Positions 26,449-35,055 of a stretch of DNA of 64,000 bases are shown one piece after another. Below the pieces are notes generated by a model. That model saw only the letters and a list, made by a program, of their open reading frames with translations, was not told where the DNA came from and did not search any database. The translations under genes and the position numbers were made by a program. Position 1 is the stretch's first letter. Every line of letters begins with the position of its first letter. The DNA lies in assembly GCF_003935425.1 (NCBI RefSeq), contig NZ_RHQN01000006.1, positions 248,001 through 312,000 of the forward strand, given 5' to 3'. The stretch comes from Pseudomonas sp. v388 (GTDB lineage Bacteria > Pseudomonadota > Gammaproteobacteria > Pseudomonadales > Pseudomonadaceae).

Positions 26449-27790
26449 CGCTCACCTCGCGCTTGCCATCCAGGCTGATGAACAGCGTGGCCATGACGAA
26501 CAGGGCCGCGCAGATGGCGAAGAACGCCAGCACCGCGCCGAAGCCACCGAAGAATTGCAGGATGACGCCGACCAGGATCGGCACGAAGATCCCGCCGACG
26601 CTGCCGGCCAGATTCATCACGCCACCGATCAGCCCGACTCGCGAAGGTGCAGCCAACAGCGCCGGAAAGCTCCAGTACAGGCTGCCCCACATCAGGAAGA
26701 ATGCGGTCATGGCCAGCAAGCCTACTGCGCCGAACGGGTTACTCAGGGTCGGCAGTAACAGCAGCGCGCACAACGCGACCAGGCCGGAGAACGTCAGCAG
26801 GCCCTTGACCGCCAGACCGCGGCGCACGCCTTTGCGGATCAGCCCGTCGCACAGAAAACCGCCGGCCAGCGAACCCAGCGCGCCGCAGATGAAAATGGCG
26901 AAGGTGGCCGCGCCGATGCCCTTGATGTCGAAACCGCGCGCCTGCGCCAGGTAGCTCGGCCCCCAGGTCAACAGGCCGAAATACACCATGGCCCAACTGG
27001 AACGGCCGATCAGCAGCCCGGCCAGCGAACGACCGGCAATCCCCAGCCCCTTGACCTGTTCACGGGCGGCTTCAGCGGCGGGCGTGGCGCGGCCGGCGTT
27101 GATCTTCTCCAGTTCCTGAGCGTTGACCTGCGGATGCAGCGCCGGATCGTCACGCAGATAACGATGGGCGACCCAGGCCAGCGCCAGGGTCGCGACACCG
27201 GCGATCACGAACGCCAGACGCCATGAATCGAGCGTCGCAATCAGGTAAGCGATGATCAGCCCGCCCAGTGCCACGCCCAGCGGGCTGCCGCTGTCCATCA
27301 TCACCGCGCCACGGCTGCGTTCGCTGGGCGCCAGCCACAGCGAAATCAGCTTGCCGCCCGACGGGAACAACGGCGCTTCGGCGGCGCCCAGCGCGACTCG
27401 CGCAAACAACATGGACGCACCACCGGTTGCCAGCCCGGCCAGCACCTGGAACGTGCCCCACAAACCGGTGGACCAGGTAATCACCCGGCGCGGGCCATAG
27501 CGGTCGATCAGCCAGCCGCCGGGCACCTGCAGCAAGGCGTAGGCCCAGAAAAAGCTGCTCAGAATCAAGCCCTGCATGCTCGGCGACAGCGAGAATTCGT
27601 TGGCGATTGTGGGCATGGCGATGGACAGGGAAACCCGGTCGATCAGATTGACCATGGTCAGCAGGAAGATGATTGCGAAGATCCGCCAGCGCACCGTGGT
27701 GGCTCGGGCGGTGGTGGAGATTGCCGGGTTGAATGGCCGTTGATCCGCATTTGCCGCAGGCAAGTGCGCATCGGCGCTGTGACGAGCCAT
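26441..27790 (-). CDS. MFS anion:cation symporter, sugar-acid importer
   Basis: A 449-residue MFS protein of the ACS family (GudP/GarP/ExuT type). Signatures: LLTMVNLIDRVSLSIAMPTIANEF in helix 1, WAYALLQVPGGWLIDRYGPRRV and GAAEAPLFPSGGKLISLWL. Family members take up hexuronates, glucarate or galactarate. Start MARHSADAH follows GAGG. First gene of the operon with lactonase and pdxA2, transcribed divergently from the TTT transporter. Confidence 0.87.
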   Translation of the reverse strand: MARHSADAHLPAANADQRPFNPAISTTARATTVRWRIFAIIFLLTMVNLIDRVSLSIAMPTIANEFSLSPSMQGLILSSFFWAYALLQVPGGWLIDRYGPRRVITWSTGLWGTFQVLAGLATGGASMLFARVALGAAEAPLFPSGGKLISLWLAPSERSRGAVMMDSGSPLGVALGGLIIAYLIATLDSWRLAFVIAGVATLALAWVAHRYLRDDPALHPQVNAQELEKINAGRATPAAEAAREQVKGLGIAGRSLAGLLIGRSSWAMVYFGLLTWGPSYLAQARGFDIKGIGAATFAIFICGALGSLAGGFLCDGLIRKGVRRGLAVKGLLTFSGLVALCALLLLPTLSNPFGAVGLLAMTAFFLMWGSLYWSFPALLAAPSRVGLIGGVMNLAGSVGGIFVPILVGVILQFFGGFGAVLAFFAICAALFVMATLFISLDGKREVSDV

Positions 27791-27911
27791 GGTGCCTACC
27801 TCTTTATTGTTTTTGTGGGTATGTGCTGCCCGGTGCTGCATCGAGGCTGCGCCGTGGCGTCACTATCGGAGGCACACCGATAACCGTCTAATCAAAACTT
27901 GAAATACGCTG

Positions 27912-27926
27912 ATAACGTCAGGCTAT
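27912..27926. promoter_or_regulatory. LysR-type box 1, ATAAC-N5-GCTAT
   Basis: ATAAC (27912-27916), GTCAG, GCTAT (27922-27926): a T-N11-A type site with one mismatch from a perfect inverted repeat. It lies 67 bases from box 2, nearer the MFS gene. Confidence 0.45.
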
Positions 27927-27975
27927 ACCTAACCGGAGAATGGGCTATGTCACGGCAGCCGTCGCCGTCCATGTT

Positions 27976-27996
27976 GCGATAACCCTAGGTTATCGC
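27976..27996. promoter_or_regulatory. LysR-type box 2, perfect inverted repeat
   Basis: GCGATAACC (27976-27984) and GGTTATCGC (27988-27996) pair perfectly around CTA, and contain ATAAC-N5-GTTAT. The strongest palindrome in the region. A likely recognition site for the LysR regulator encoded at 31340, although that gene is 3 kb away. Confidence 0.55.
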
Positions 27997-28123
27997 CGTA
28001 TGTATTGTTTTGAGTAGACGCCGAACGCCGAGCTTCGCACACTCCGTACCAAGGTTCGCCCCCCGGCATCGTCGAACCGCAGTCTTTTTTCATAACAACT
28101 ACAAGAAAAAAAGAGGTTTCACC

Positions 28124-29137
28124 ATGCGAAACGCATCCTTCCGAGGCGCTTCACGTCTGTTGCTCGGCTGCACCCTCCTTTGCGCAAGCGCCCTTCCCGC
28201 CCTGGCCCATGCCTGGCAGCCGGAGAAGAACGTCGAAATCGTGGTCGCCGGCGGCCCTGGTGGCGGCACCGACCAACTGGGCCGTCTGATCCAGTCGATC
28301 ATCACCACCCACAAGCTGCTGGACGTGAACACCATCGTGCTCAACAAGGGCGGCGGCAATGGCGCCGAGGCTTTTCTGGACATGAAGATGTCCAAGGGCG
28401 ATGCCGACAAGATCGTGATTGGCACCAACAACATCTACCTGCTGCCGCTGGTGTCGAAACTGGGCTACCAATGGCAGGAGCTGACCCCCATCGCCGCCGT
28501 GGCCCAGGATGACTTCATCCTCTGGACCTACAAGGACGCGCCGTGGGCCGATGCCAAAGGGCTGTATGAAACGGTGAAAGGCGACAGCTCGAAACTGCGC
28601 ATGGGCGGCAGCCAGTCCAAGGATGTGGACCAGACCCTGACCCTGCTGCTGAACAAAACCACCGGCAGCAAGCTGGTGTACATCCCGTTCAAGAGCGGCA
28701 GCGAAGCGGCCACGCAACTGGCGGGCAAGCACATCGCGGCCAACGTGAATAACCCCAGCGAAAGCATCAGCCAGTGGCGCGGCGATCAGGTCCGGCCGCT
28801 GTGCGTGTTCAGCAAGGAACGCATGCGCTACACCGACAAAGTCGCCGGTGACAAAGCCTGGGCCGACGTACCGACCTGTCATGAACAAGGTTTGGGCATC
28901 GACGAGTACCGCTTCCCGCGCACCGTGTTCATGCCCGGCGACGTCAGCGCCGAGCAGCGTGCGTTCTACGTGGAGCTGATGCGCAAGGTGACCGAGGCGC
29001 CGGAGTTCAAGGCCTACGTGGCACAGAATGCGCTGGTGCCGACGTTCCTGCAGGGCGAGCAGTTGACCGCCTACATCGAGCAGGACACCGCGCGGGTAAC
29101 GCCGGTGTTCAAGGAAGCCGGCTGGCTGCAAAAGTGA
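28124..29137 (+). CDS. Bug-family periplasmic binding protein (TctC-like)
   Basis: A 337-residue solute-binding protein of the tripartite tricarboxylate transporter (TTT) family. Signal peptide of about 30 residues ends SALPALAHA. The mature start WQPEKNVEIVVAGGPGGGTDQLGR is the usual Bug ligand loop region; GKHIAANVNNPSE and YVAQNALVPTF occur later. It delivers carboxylates to TctAB. Start ATG 28124 follows AGAGG. Plus-strand gene first in the transporter operon. Confidence 0.87.
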   Translation: MRNASFRGASRLLLGCTLLCASALPALAHAWQPEKNVEIVVAGGPGGGTDQLGRLIQSIITTHKLLDVNTIVLNKGGGNGAEAFLDMKMSKGDADKIVIGTNNIYLLPLVSKLGYQWQELTPIAAVAQDDFILWTYKDAPWADAKGLYETVKGDSSKLRMGGSQSKDVDQTLTLLLNKTTGSKLVYIPFKSGSEAATQLAGKHIAANVNNPSESISQWRGDQVRPLCVFSKERMRYTDKVAGDKAWADVPTCHEQGLGIDEYRFPRTVFMPGDVSAEQRAFYVELMRKVTEAPEFKAYVAQNALVPTFLQGEQLTAYIEQDTARVTPVFKEAGWLQK

Positions 29138-29211
29138 TTCGCCCCGCTGCGTGCGCATGGCCGGCCGGCTCGGCCGTCGTGCGCCCGGCAGCTTCACGCT
29201 GGAGGTGATCC

Positions 29212-29745
29212 ATGTCCCATTCTTCTCCCACGTCTTCGCTGGTCGGCACCCGTTGGGTGGAACTCGGCCTTGCGCTTTTCACATTGCTGATCGGCGCCGT
29301 GGTCATGTACGGCAGCCTCGAACAGGGCATCGGCTGGGGTGATTCCGGTCCTGAGCCGGGTTATTTCCCGTTCTACATCGGCCTGCTGCTGGCCTGCGCC
29401 AGCCTGGGCAACATCGTGCTGACGGTTATTCGCTGGCAGGCGCTGAGCGTCAGCTTCGTCAATAAAGCCGCGTTTGCCCAGGTCATGTCGGTGTTCATCC
29501 CCATCGCGCTGTTCGTCGCCGCCATGCCCTTTACCGGCATCTACCTGGCGTCGGCAGCCTTCATCGGCTGGTTCATGTGGCGCGACCGCCTGCGGGCCAA
29601 GCCTTACGGCAAGCTGATGATCTGCAGCGTGTCCGGCGGCGCGGTGCTCGCCAGTTACCTGATCTTCGCCTTGTGGTTCAAGGTGCCGCTGGATGCCGGC
29701 CCCATGGGCGACTGGCTGGCGATGGCCGGGAGATCGCTGCAATGA
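29212..29745 (+). CDS. tctB: TTT transporter small membrane subunit TctB
   Basis: A 177-residue, four-helix protein with the TctB pattern: VELGLALFTLLIGAVVMYGSLEQGIGWGDSGPEPGYFPFYIG. It lies 74 bases after the binding protein and overlaps tctA by 4 bases (ATGA). Forms the membrane complex with TctA. Confidence 0.87.
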   Translation: MSHSSPTSSLVGTRWVELGLALFTLLIGAVVMYGSLEQGIGWGDSGPEPGYFPFYIGLLLACASLGNIVLTVIRWQALSVSFVNKAAFAQVMSVFIPIALFVAAMPFTGIYLASAAFIGWFMWRDRLRAKPYGKLMICSVSGGAVLASYLIFALWFKVPLDAGPMGDWLAMAGRSLQ

Positions 29746-31271
29746 GCGAGTTCGATTCCCTGATGCAGGGCATGAGCCTGATCATGACGCCCGGCCACAT
29801 CGGGCTGATGGTGATCGGCGTGCTGCTGGGCATTCTGGTCGGCGTCCTGCCCGGCCTCGGCGCCCCGAACGGCGTGGCGTTGCTGCTGCCGCTGACGTTC
29901 ACCATGTCGCCGGTGTCGGCCATCATCCTGTTGTCGTGCATGTATTGGGGCGCGTTGTTCGGCGGCTCGATCACCTCGATTCTGTTCAACATTCCCGGCG
30001 AACCGTCGTCGGTGGCGACCACCTTCGACGGCTACCCGATGGCCCGGCAGGGTCGCGCCGCCGAAGCGTTGACCGCCGCGTTCAGTTCCGCGCTGATCGG
30101 CGCCCTGGCCGGCGTGCTGCTGCTGACCTTTCTCTCGACGCGCATCGCCGAATTCGCCATGTCGTTCAGCTCGCCGGAGTTCTTTGCGGTGTACCTGCTG
30201 GCGTTCTGCACGTTCATCGGCATGAGCAAGAACCCACCGCTCAAAACCATGGTGGCGATGCTGATTGGCTTTGCCATGGCGGCGGTCGGCATGGACACCG
30301 TGTCGGGCAACCTGCGCCTGACATTCGACCAGCCGATCCTGATGACCGGCATCAGTTTCGAAGTGGCGGTGATCGGCCTGTTCGGCATCGGCGAGATCCT
30401 CTGTACGGTCGAGGAAGGCCTGGTGTTTCGCGGCGAGCATGCGCGCATCACGCCGATGACGATCCTGCGCACCTGGGCGAAACTGCCTCGCTATTGGCTG
30501 ACGATTCTGCGCAGCACGCTGGTCGGTTGCTGGATGGGCATCACGCCCGGCGGTCCGACGGCGGCTTCGTTCATGAGCTACAGCCTGGCCCGGCGCTTCT
30601 CGCGTAACCGCGACCAGTTCGGCAAGGGTGAAGTGGAAGGCGTCATCGCACCGGAAACCGCCGACCACGCGGCCGGCACCAGCGCCCTGCTGCCGATGCT
30701 GACCCTTGGCATTCCCGGTTCGGCGACTGCGGCGGTCATGCTCGGCGGCTTGATGATCTGGGGTTTGCATCCCGGCCCGACGCTGTTCGTCGAGCAGCAT
30801 GATTTCGTCTGGGGCCTGATCGCCAGTATGTATCTGGGCAACGTGGTCAGCCTGATCGTGGTGTTGGCCACCGTGCCGCTGTTCGCCTCGATCCTGCGCA
30901 TTCCGTTCTCGATCATCGCGCCGATCATCATCATGGTGTGCGCAATCGGTGCCTATTCAGTGCACAACTCGCTGTTCGACATTGCGTTGATGCTGGGCTT
31001 CGGCGCGCTGGGTTATCTGTTCAAGAAGCTGGGTTATCCGATTGCGCCGCTGGTGCTGGCGGCGGTGCTGGGCGACAAGGCCGAAGACGCGTTTCGCCAG
31101 TCGATGCTGTTTTCGGACGGCAGCGTCGGGATTTTCTGGTCCAACCCGCTGGTGGGCGGCCTGACGACCGCGGCGCTGCTGATGCTGTTCTGGCCGATGA
31201 TTTGCGCGGCGATCAGGTCGCTGTTCAGCGCCCGCAGTCGCACGGAGGGCAAAGCAAAATCGATATCCTGA
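29742..31271 (+). CDS. tctA: TTT transporter large membrane subunit TctA
   Basis: A 509-residue protein, normal for TctA, with many helices. Family motifs: GVLPGLGAPNGVALLLPLTF near residue 40, SITSILFNIPGEPSSVATTFDGYPMARQG, and the second-half repeat GVIAPETADHAAGTSALLPMLTLGIPGSATAAVM. Couples cation flux to substrate uptake. ATG 29742 overlaps the tctB stop. Confidence 0.92.
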   Translation: MSEFDSLMQGMSLIMTPGHIGLMVIGVLLGILVGVLPGLGAPNGVALLLPLTFTMSPVSAIILLSCMYWGALFGGSITSILFNIPGEPSSVATTFDGYPMARQGRAAEALTAAFSSALIGALAGVLLLTFLSTRIAEFAMSFSSPEFFAVYLLAFCTFIGMSKNPPLKTMVAMLIGFAMAAVGMDTVSGNLRLTFDQPILMTGISFEVAVIGLFGIGEILCTVEEGLVFRGEHARITPMTILRTWAKLPRYWLTILRSTLVGCWMGITPGGPTAASFMSYSLARRFSRNRDQFGKGEVEGVIAPETADHAAGTSALLPMLTLGIPGSATAAVMLGGLMIWGLHPGPTLFVEQHDFVWGLIASMYLGNVVSLIVVLATVPLFASILRIPFSIIAPIIIMVCAIGAYSVHNSLFDIALMLGFGALGYLFKKLGYPIAPLVLAAVLGDKAEDAFRQSMLFSDGSVGIFWSNPLVGGLTTAALLMLFWPMICAAIRSLFSARSRTEGKAKSIS

Positions 31272-31339
31272 CACGCAAGGCTGGCAACGTCGGACGTTTC
31301 TTGGCAGGCTCGCCGCACCTGTCTGCCGAGACCACGACG

Positions 31340-32284
31340 ATGACCCGAATTCCTGTCGCCACTGTTATCCACAGCCGGTTACGCCTGCGGCAATTGCGGC
31401 TGATGCTGGCGCTACAGGAATTGGGCTCGCTGCGGCGGGCGGCGGATCACATCGGCATGACTCAGCCGGCCGCCACCAAGATGCTGCATGAAGCCGAAGA
31501 CCTGCTGGGCGTCGAGCTGTTCGAACGGTTGCCGCGCGGCATGCGCCCCACGCCTTTCGGGGAAACGGTCATCTATTACGCGCGCATGGTGTTCGCCGAG
31601 TTGAGCGGCATGCGCGAGGAACTGGTGGCGCTGGAATCGGGCAACCTGGGCCGGGTGGCGGTCGGCGCCATTCCGGCGCTGGCGTCCGGTCTGCTGACCC
31701 GCACCATCGCCCACCTGAAGAACAGCCATCCGCGCTTGTCGATGAGTATTCAGGTCGACACCAGTGACGTACTGGTCCAGGCGCTTTTGCAGGACCAACT
31801 GGACATCGTGCTGGGCCGCATCCCCAGCGGCGCCCGCGCCGAAGAACTGATCTTCGACAGCCTGGGCGAGGAAGCCCTGTGCGTGGTCGCCGGTGCCCAG
31901 CATCCACTGGCGCAGGCCAAGACTCTGGACTGGGCACAGTTGCAGAACCTGACCTGGGTGTTGCAACAGCATCCGAGCCCGATGCGCTCGATCATCAACC
32001 AGGTGTTCCACAACGCACGGGTCGACATTCCCAGCAGCATCGTTGAAACCACCTCGATCATGACCCTGCTTTCGCTGGTGCAGCAGACCGACATGCTGGG
32101 CGTCACGCCGCTGTCGGTGGTCGAGGACTATCCGGGCCGCGACCTGCTGGCGGTGCTGCCCATCAGCTTCGAGGCGCGGCTGCCGCCTTACGGGCTGATC
32201 ACTCGGCGCCACCGCATCCAGTCCTCGGCGATGCAGGCATTCATCCATTCGGTGAAGGCCGAACACCAGCCGGCCCATCGCTAG
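31340..32284 (+). CDS. LysR-family transcriptional regulator
   Basis: A 314-residue LTTR. The HTH near residues 15-75 reads LRLMLALQELGSLRRAADHIGMTQPAATKML, then ELFERLPRGMRPT; the co-inducer domain follows (GRVAVGAIPALASG, LDIVLGRIP). It resembles GbpR/galactose-regulator type LTTRs. Located 68 bases after tctA on the same strand, so it may be cotranscribed with the transporter. The obvious candidate to bind the two ATAAC-N5-GYTAT boxes. Confidence 0.87.
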   Translation: MTRIPVATVIHSRLRLRQLRLMLALQELGSLRRAADHIGMTQPAATKMLHEAEDLLGVELFERLPRGMRPTPFGETVIYYARMVFAELSGMREELVALESGNLGRVAVGAIPALASGLLTRTIAHLKNSHPRLSMSIQVDTSDVLVQALLQDQLDIVLGRIPSGARAEELIFDSLGEEALCVVAGAQHPLAQAKTLDWAQLQNLTWVLQQHPSPMRSIINQVFHNARVDIPSSIVETTSIMTLLSLVQQTDMLGVTPLSVVEDYPGRDLLAVLPISFEARLPPYGLITRRHRIQSSAMQAFIHSVKAEHQPAHR

Positions 32285-32317
32285 GTCGCAGGATCCACGC
32301 GTTTTCCAGGTTCAAGC

Positions 32318-32345
32318 GAACTAAATGTCGTCACGTTCCCTCTAC
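32318..32345 (+). promoter_or_regulatory. Possible AlgU/RpoE-type promoter before the zinc peptidase
   Basis: GAACTA (32318-32323), 17 bases, then TCTAC (32341-32345), about 40 bases before the ATG. Resembles the GAACTT-N16/17-TCtgA extracytoplasmic stress consensus, with imperfect -10. Confidence 0.35.
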
Positions 32346-32383
32346 AGCTACACTTTTTGCACGATCCGAGAGAGGAACCCGAC

Positions 32384-33268
32384 ATGCTCTGGAAAAAAGG
32401 CCGTCGCAGCGACAACGTAGTCGACGCACGTGGTGACAGCGGCGGTGGCGGCGGCATGCGCATCGGCGGTAAGGGCTTGAGCCTGGGCGGCGTGGTGATC
32501 ATCGTCGCGCTCGGCCTGTTGACCGGTCAGGACCCGATGCAGATCCTGGGTCAGCTCACCGGCCAGATGACCGAGCAATCCGCACCGCCCTCGTCGCAGA
32601 CACATCAGGCACCACCTGCCAACGATCAGCAGGCGGAATTCGTGCGCAGCATTCTGGGCGACACCGAAGACACCTGGCGTGCGGTCTTTGCCCAGAACGG
32701 CCGCCAGTACAAGGACCCGACCCTGGTGATGTTCAGCGGCCAGGTCAACTCAGCCTGCGGCTTTGCCACCTCGGCGACCGGGCCGTTCTACTGCCCTGCA
32801 GATCAGCAGGTGTATCTGGATACCGCGTTCTTCCGCGAGATGGCCCAGCGCTTTTCGGCGGCTGGAGATTTTGCCCAGGCCTATGTCATTGCTCATGAAG
32901 TGGGGCATCACGTGCAGACCCTGTTGGGGGTTTCGGCCAAGGTTCAGGCGGCTCGCCAGGCCGGGCAACGCATGGAAGGCGACAACGGTCTGCTGGTGCG
33001 CCAGGAGTTGCAGGCCGACTGTCTGGCTGGAGTCTGGGCCTATAACGCACAAAACCGTTTGAACTGGCTGGAGCCGGGTGATATTGAAGAGGCACTGAAC
33101 GCGGCCAACGCCATCGGCGATGATCGTTTGCAGCAGCAAAGCCGTGGCCATGTCGTGCCGGACTCCTTCACCCACGGGACTTCCGCCCAACGGGTGCGCT
33201 GGTTCAAGACCGGTTTTGCGCAAGGCCAAATCAATCAATGCGACACGTTCGCCGCCAAGAGTCTCTGA
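32384..33268 (+). CDS. ypfJ: Neutral zinc metallopeptidase YpfJ
   Basis: A 294-residue KPN_02809/YpfJ family protein. Gly-rich N-terminus, one membrane segment (LSLGGVVIIVALGLLT), then the peptidase domain with HEVGHHVQ (about residues 170-177) and QADCLAGVWA giving the third ligand region. Also conserved: VYLDTAFF and CGFATSATGPFYCP. Probably membrane-anchored with the peptidase in the periplasm; substrates unknown. Confidence 0.87.
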   Translation: MLWKKGRRSDNVVDARGDSGGGGGMRIGGKGLSLGGVVIIVALGLLTGQDPMQILGQLTGQMTEQSAPPSSQTHQAPPANDQQAEFVRSILGDTEDTWRAVFAQNGRQYKDPTLVMFSGQVNSACGFATSATGPFYCPADQQVYLDTAFFREMAQRFSAAGDFAQAYVIAHEVGHHVQTLLGVSAKVQAARQAGQRMEGDNGLLVRQELQADCLAGVWAYNAQNRLNWLEPGDIEEALNAANAIGDDRLQQQSRGHVVPDSFTHGTSAQRVRWFKTGFAQGQINQCDTFAAKSL

Positions 33269-33272
33269 ATAC

Positions 33273-34262
33273 ATGATCAAACCGCTTGTGGCCCTGTTGT
33301 TGAGCACTGCCCTGTTGAGCCCGATGGCTCGTGCCGAGGATCAAGCGGTCGTATCGATCAGCCCTGACCGGCTGGCTATCAATGGCAGCCAGGCGACACT
33401 GGGCCTGAGCCAGGAATGGGTTCACCCCAAACCGCGCATCGAGCGGGTGGTCATCATGCTGCACGGTCGGCTGCGCAATGCGCAGACGTACCTGCGCAGC
33501 ATCGAGCGCGCCGCCAACCAGTCCAGGGAACGCAGCAAGACCTTGCTGATCGCGCCGCAGTTTCTTGATGAACGTGACATTGTGGCGCACCACCTGCCTG
33601 AAACCATCCTGCGCTGGCATCACGACAGCTGGATGGAAGGCGGCGCCGCCGTCGGGCCCAAGCCGATCAGTTCGTTCGTGGTGCTGGACCATATCCTCAA
33701 GCGATTGAGTGACAGCAAGCTGTTTCCCAACCTCAAGGAAATCGTGATCGCCGGTCACTCCGGCGGCGCGCAGGTGGTGCAGCGTTACGCGATGATCGGC
33801 GGCAAGGAAGATGCCTTGTTGCACCGCGAGGGCGTGAAACTTCGCTATGTGATCGCCAACCCGTCGTCCTACGCCTGGTTCACGGCCGAGCGCCCGCAGC
33901 CGGTGTCGGCCAAGACCTGCCCGAACTTCGACGATTGGAAATACGGTCTGAACAAGGTGCCGTTCTACTCGGGCAAGGAAATCCCGACGCAGATTGAGCA
34001 GGCTTACGTGAAGCGCGATATCACCTACCTGCTGGGCGAGCTGGACACCGACCGCAACCACCCGGCGCTGGACAAGACCTGCGCGGCTGAAGCGCAAGGT
34101 GAATCACGCTTGCAGCGTGGGCAGAATTACTTCGAGTATCTGGAAAAGCGTCACCCCGAGGGCTTGAACCAGCAATTGGTGATCGTGCCCGGGATCGGCC
34201 ACAGCGGCGACGGCATCTTCACCTCACCGCAAGGCCAGGCGGCGTTGTTCAAGGGGTTGTAA
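33273..34262 (+). CDS. Secreted alpha/beta hydrolase
   Basis: A 329-residue protein with a clean signal peptide (LLSTALLSPMARA) and an alpha/beta-hydrolase fold: VVIMLHGRLRN as the oxyanion strand, IVIAGHSGGAQVVQR with the nucleophile Ser near residue 170, and GIGHSGDG with the catalytic His. An Asp in LLGELDTDRN is the likely acid. Four bases separate it from ypfJ, so the two are probably cotranscribed and both act in the periplasm. Substrate unknown. Confidence 0.78.
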   Translation: MIKPLVALLLSTALLSPMARAEDQAVVSISPDRLAINGSQATLGLSQEWVHPKPRIERVVIMLHGRLRNAQTYLRSIERAANQSRERSKTLLIAPQFLDERDIVAHHLPETILRWHHDSWMEGGAAVGPKPISSFVVLDHILKRLSDSKLFPNLKEIVIAGHSGGAQVVQRYAMIGGKEDALLHREGVKLRYVIANPSSYAWFTAERPQPVSAKTCPNFDDWKYGLNKVPFYSGKEIPTQIEQAYVKRDITYLLGELDTDRNHPALDKTCAAEAQGESRLQRGQNYFEYLEKRHPEGLNQQLVIVPGIGHSGDGIFTSPQGQAALFKGL

Positions 34263-34283
34263 AAAAGGCCGCGCAGCCCCTCT

Positions 34284-34457
34284 GTAGGAGCCAGCGGGCG
34301 GCGATCCGTCTTGCTGGCGAACGGTCGGTACCGACGCAGCAGATGCATCGCCTGGAAATACGCCTTCGCTGTAGGAGCCAGCTTGCTGGCGAATGGCCGA
34401 TGCATCCGCAACAGACGCATCGCCCGGAAATACGTCTTCGCGAGCATGCTCGCTCCT
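34284..34457. repeat. Two tandem 87-base REP-containing units
   Basis: Unit 1 begins at 34284 and unit 2 at 34371, both with GTAGGAGCCAGC; both include CTTGCTGGCGAA, GATGCATC and GGAAATACGYCTTCGC. Unit 1 has an insert in the palindrome (GGGCGGCGATCC). The array ends with GAGCATGCTCGCTCCTAC. Lies between convergent genes. Confidence 0.75.
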
Positions 34458-34464
34458 ACGGGGA

Positions 34465-35055
34465 TTAACCCAGCATCCGCCGCAAGGCGATGCAATCCAC
34501 TGCGTGCCAGTCGGTCAGCTCCGGCCAGGGGTTTTCCGGCAGGTTGACCAGCACGGTCCTGGCGCCTGCCGCCCGGCCGCAATCCAGATCATGGCGATAA
34601 TCGCCGACCATCACCATTCGCGACGGCTCTACATCCCACGCCTGCGCCAGTTTCAGCAGCCCTGCAGGATGCGGCTTCGGCGTCGCTTCATCACGCCCGA
34701 GTACATCCTCGACAGCAAAACAGTCGGCCAAGCCAATCGCTTCCAGGGTGATATGCGCCAGCTCCCGGGCGTTGCGGGTCAGCACACCCAGCCGATAGCC
34801 CCGCGCAGCCAGTTCACGCACCAGTTCCACCGCGCCTTGCGCCGGTTGCGACGCCACCGCCAGTTCACGTTCATGTTCGAGCAACCATGCGTGCTTAGCG
34901 ATGGATTGCTCGGCAGGCAGAGCCGCCAGGTGGCCGAGGATGTCGTCCTCCAGCGGAATTTCCAGCGCCCGCTTGATCGCCGGAAAATCATGCACCGCAA
35001 TGGTCAGGGTGCCGTCCATGTCGAACACCCAGTGGCGAACCTGGTCGAGGGTCAT
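34465..35055 (-). CDS. HAD-superfamily phosphatase
   Basis: A 196-residue HAD hydrolase, subfamily IA. Motif I WVFDMDGTLTIAVHDF near residue 9 gives the nucleophile Asp; motif II LGVLTRN, motif III Lys in ATPKPHPAGL, and motif IV MVMVGDYRHDLDCGRAAG. Phosphoglycolate phosphatase-like, but the substrate cannot be told. Start MTLDQVRH overlaps the tesB stop by 4 bases. Confidence 0.87.
   Translation of the reverse strand: MTLDQVRHWVFDMDGTLTIAVHDFPAIKRALEIPLEDDILGHLAALPAEQSIAKHAWLLEHERELAVASQPAQGAVELVRELAARGYRLGVLTRNARELAHITLEAIGLADCFAVEDVLGRDEATPKPHPAGLLKLAQAWDVEPSRMVMVGDYRHDLDCGRAAGARTVLVNLPENPWPELTDWHAVDCIALRRMLG

Larger units (their letters stand above)
27791..28123. promoter_or_regulatory. 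Divergent control region of the catabolic cluster
   Basis: 333 bases between the MFS importer (minus) and Bug protein (plus), with lower GC than the flanks. Contains two similar boxes, listed separately, and further GATAAC half sites (for example near 27880). No ORF here looks real. Confidence 0.6.

Noticed and set aside
34284-34457. CRISPR-like array
   Set aside because: Only two 87-base units with conserved, not variable, spacers and REP cores; no cas genes.
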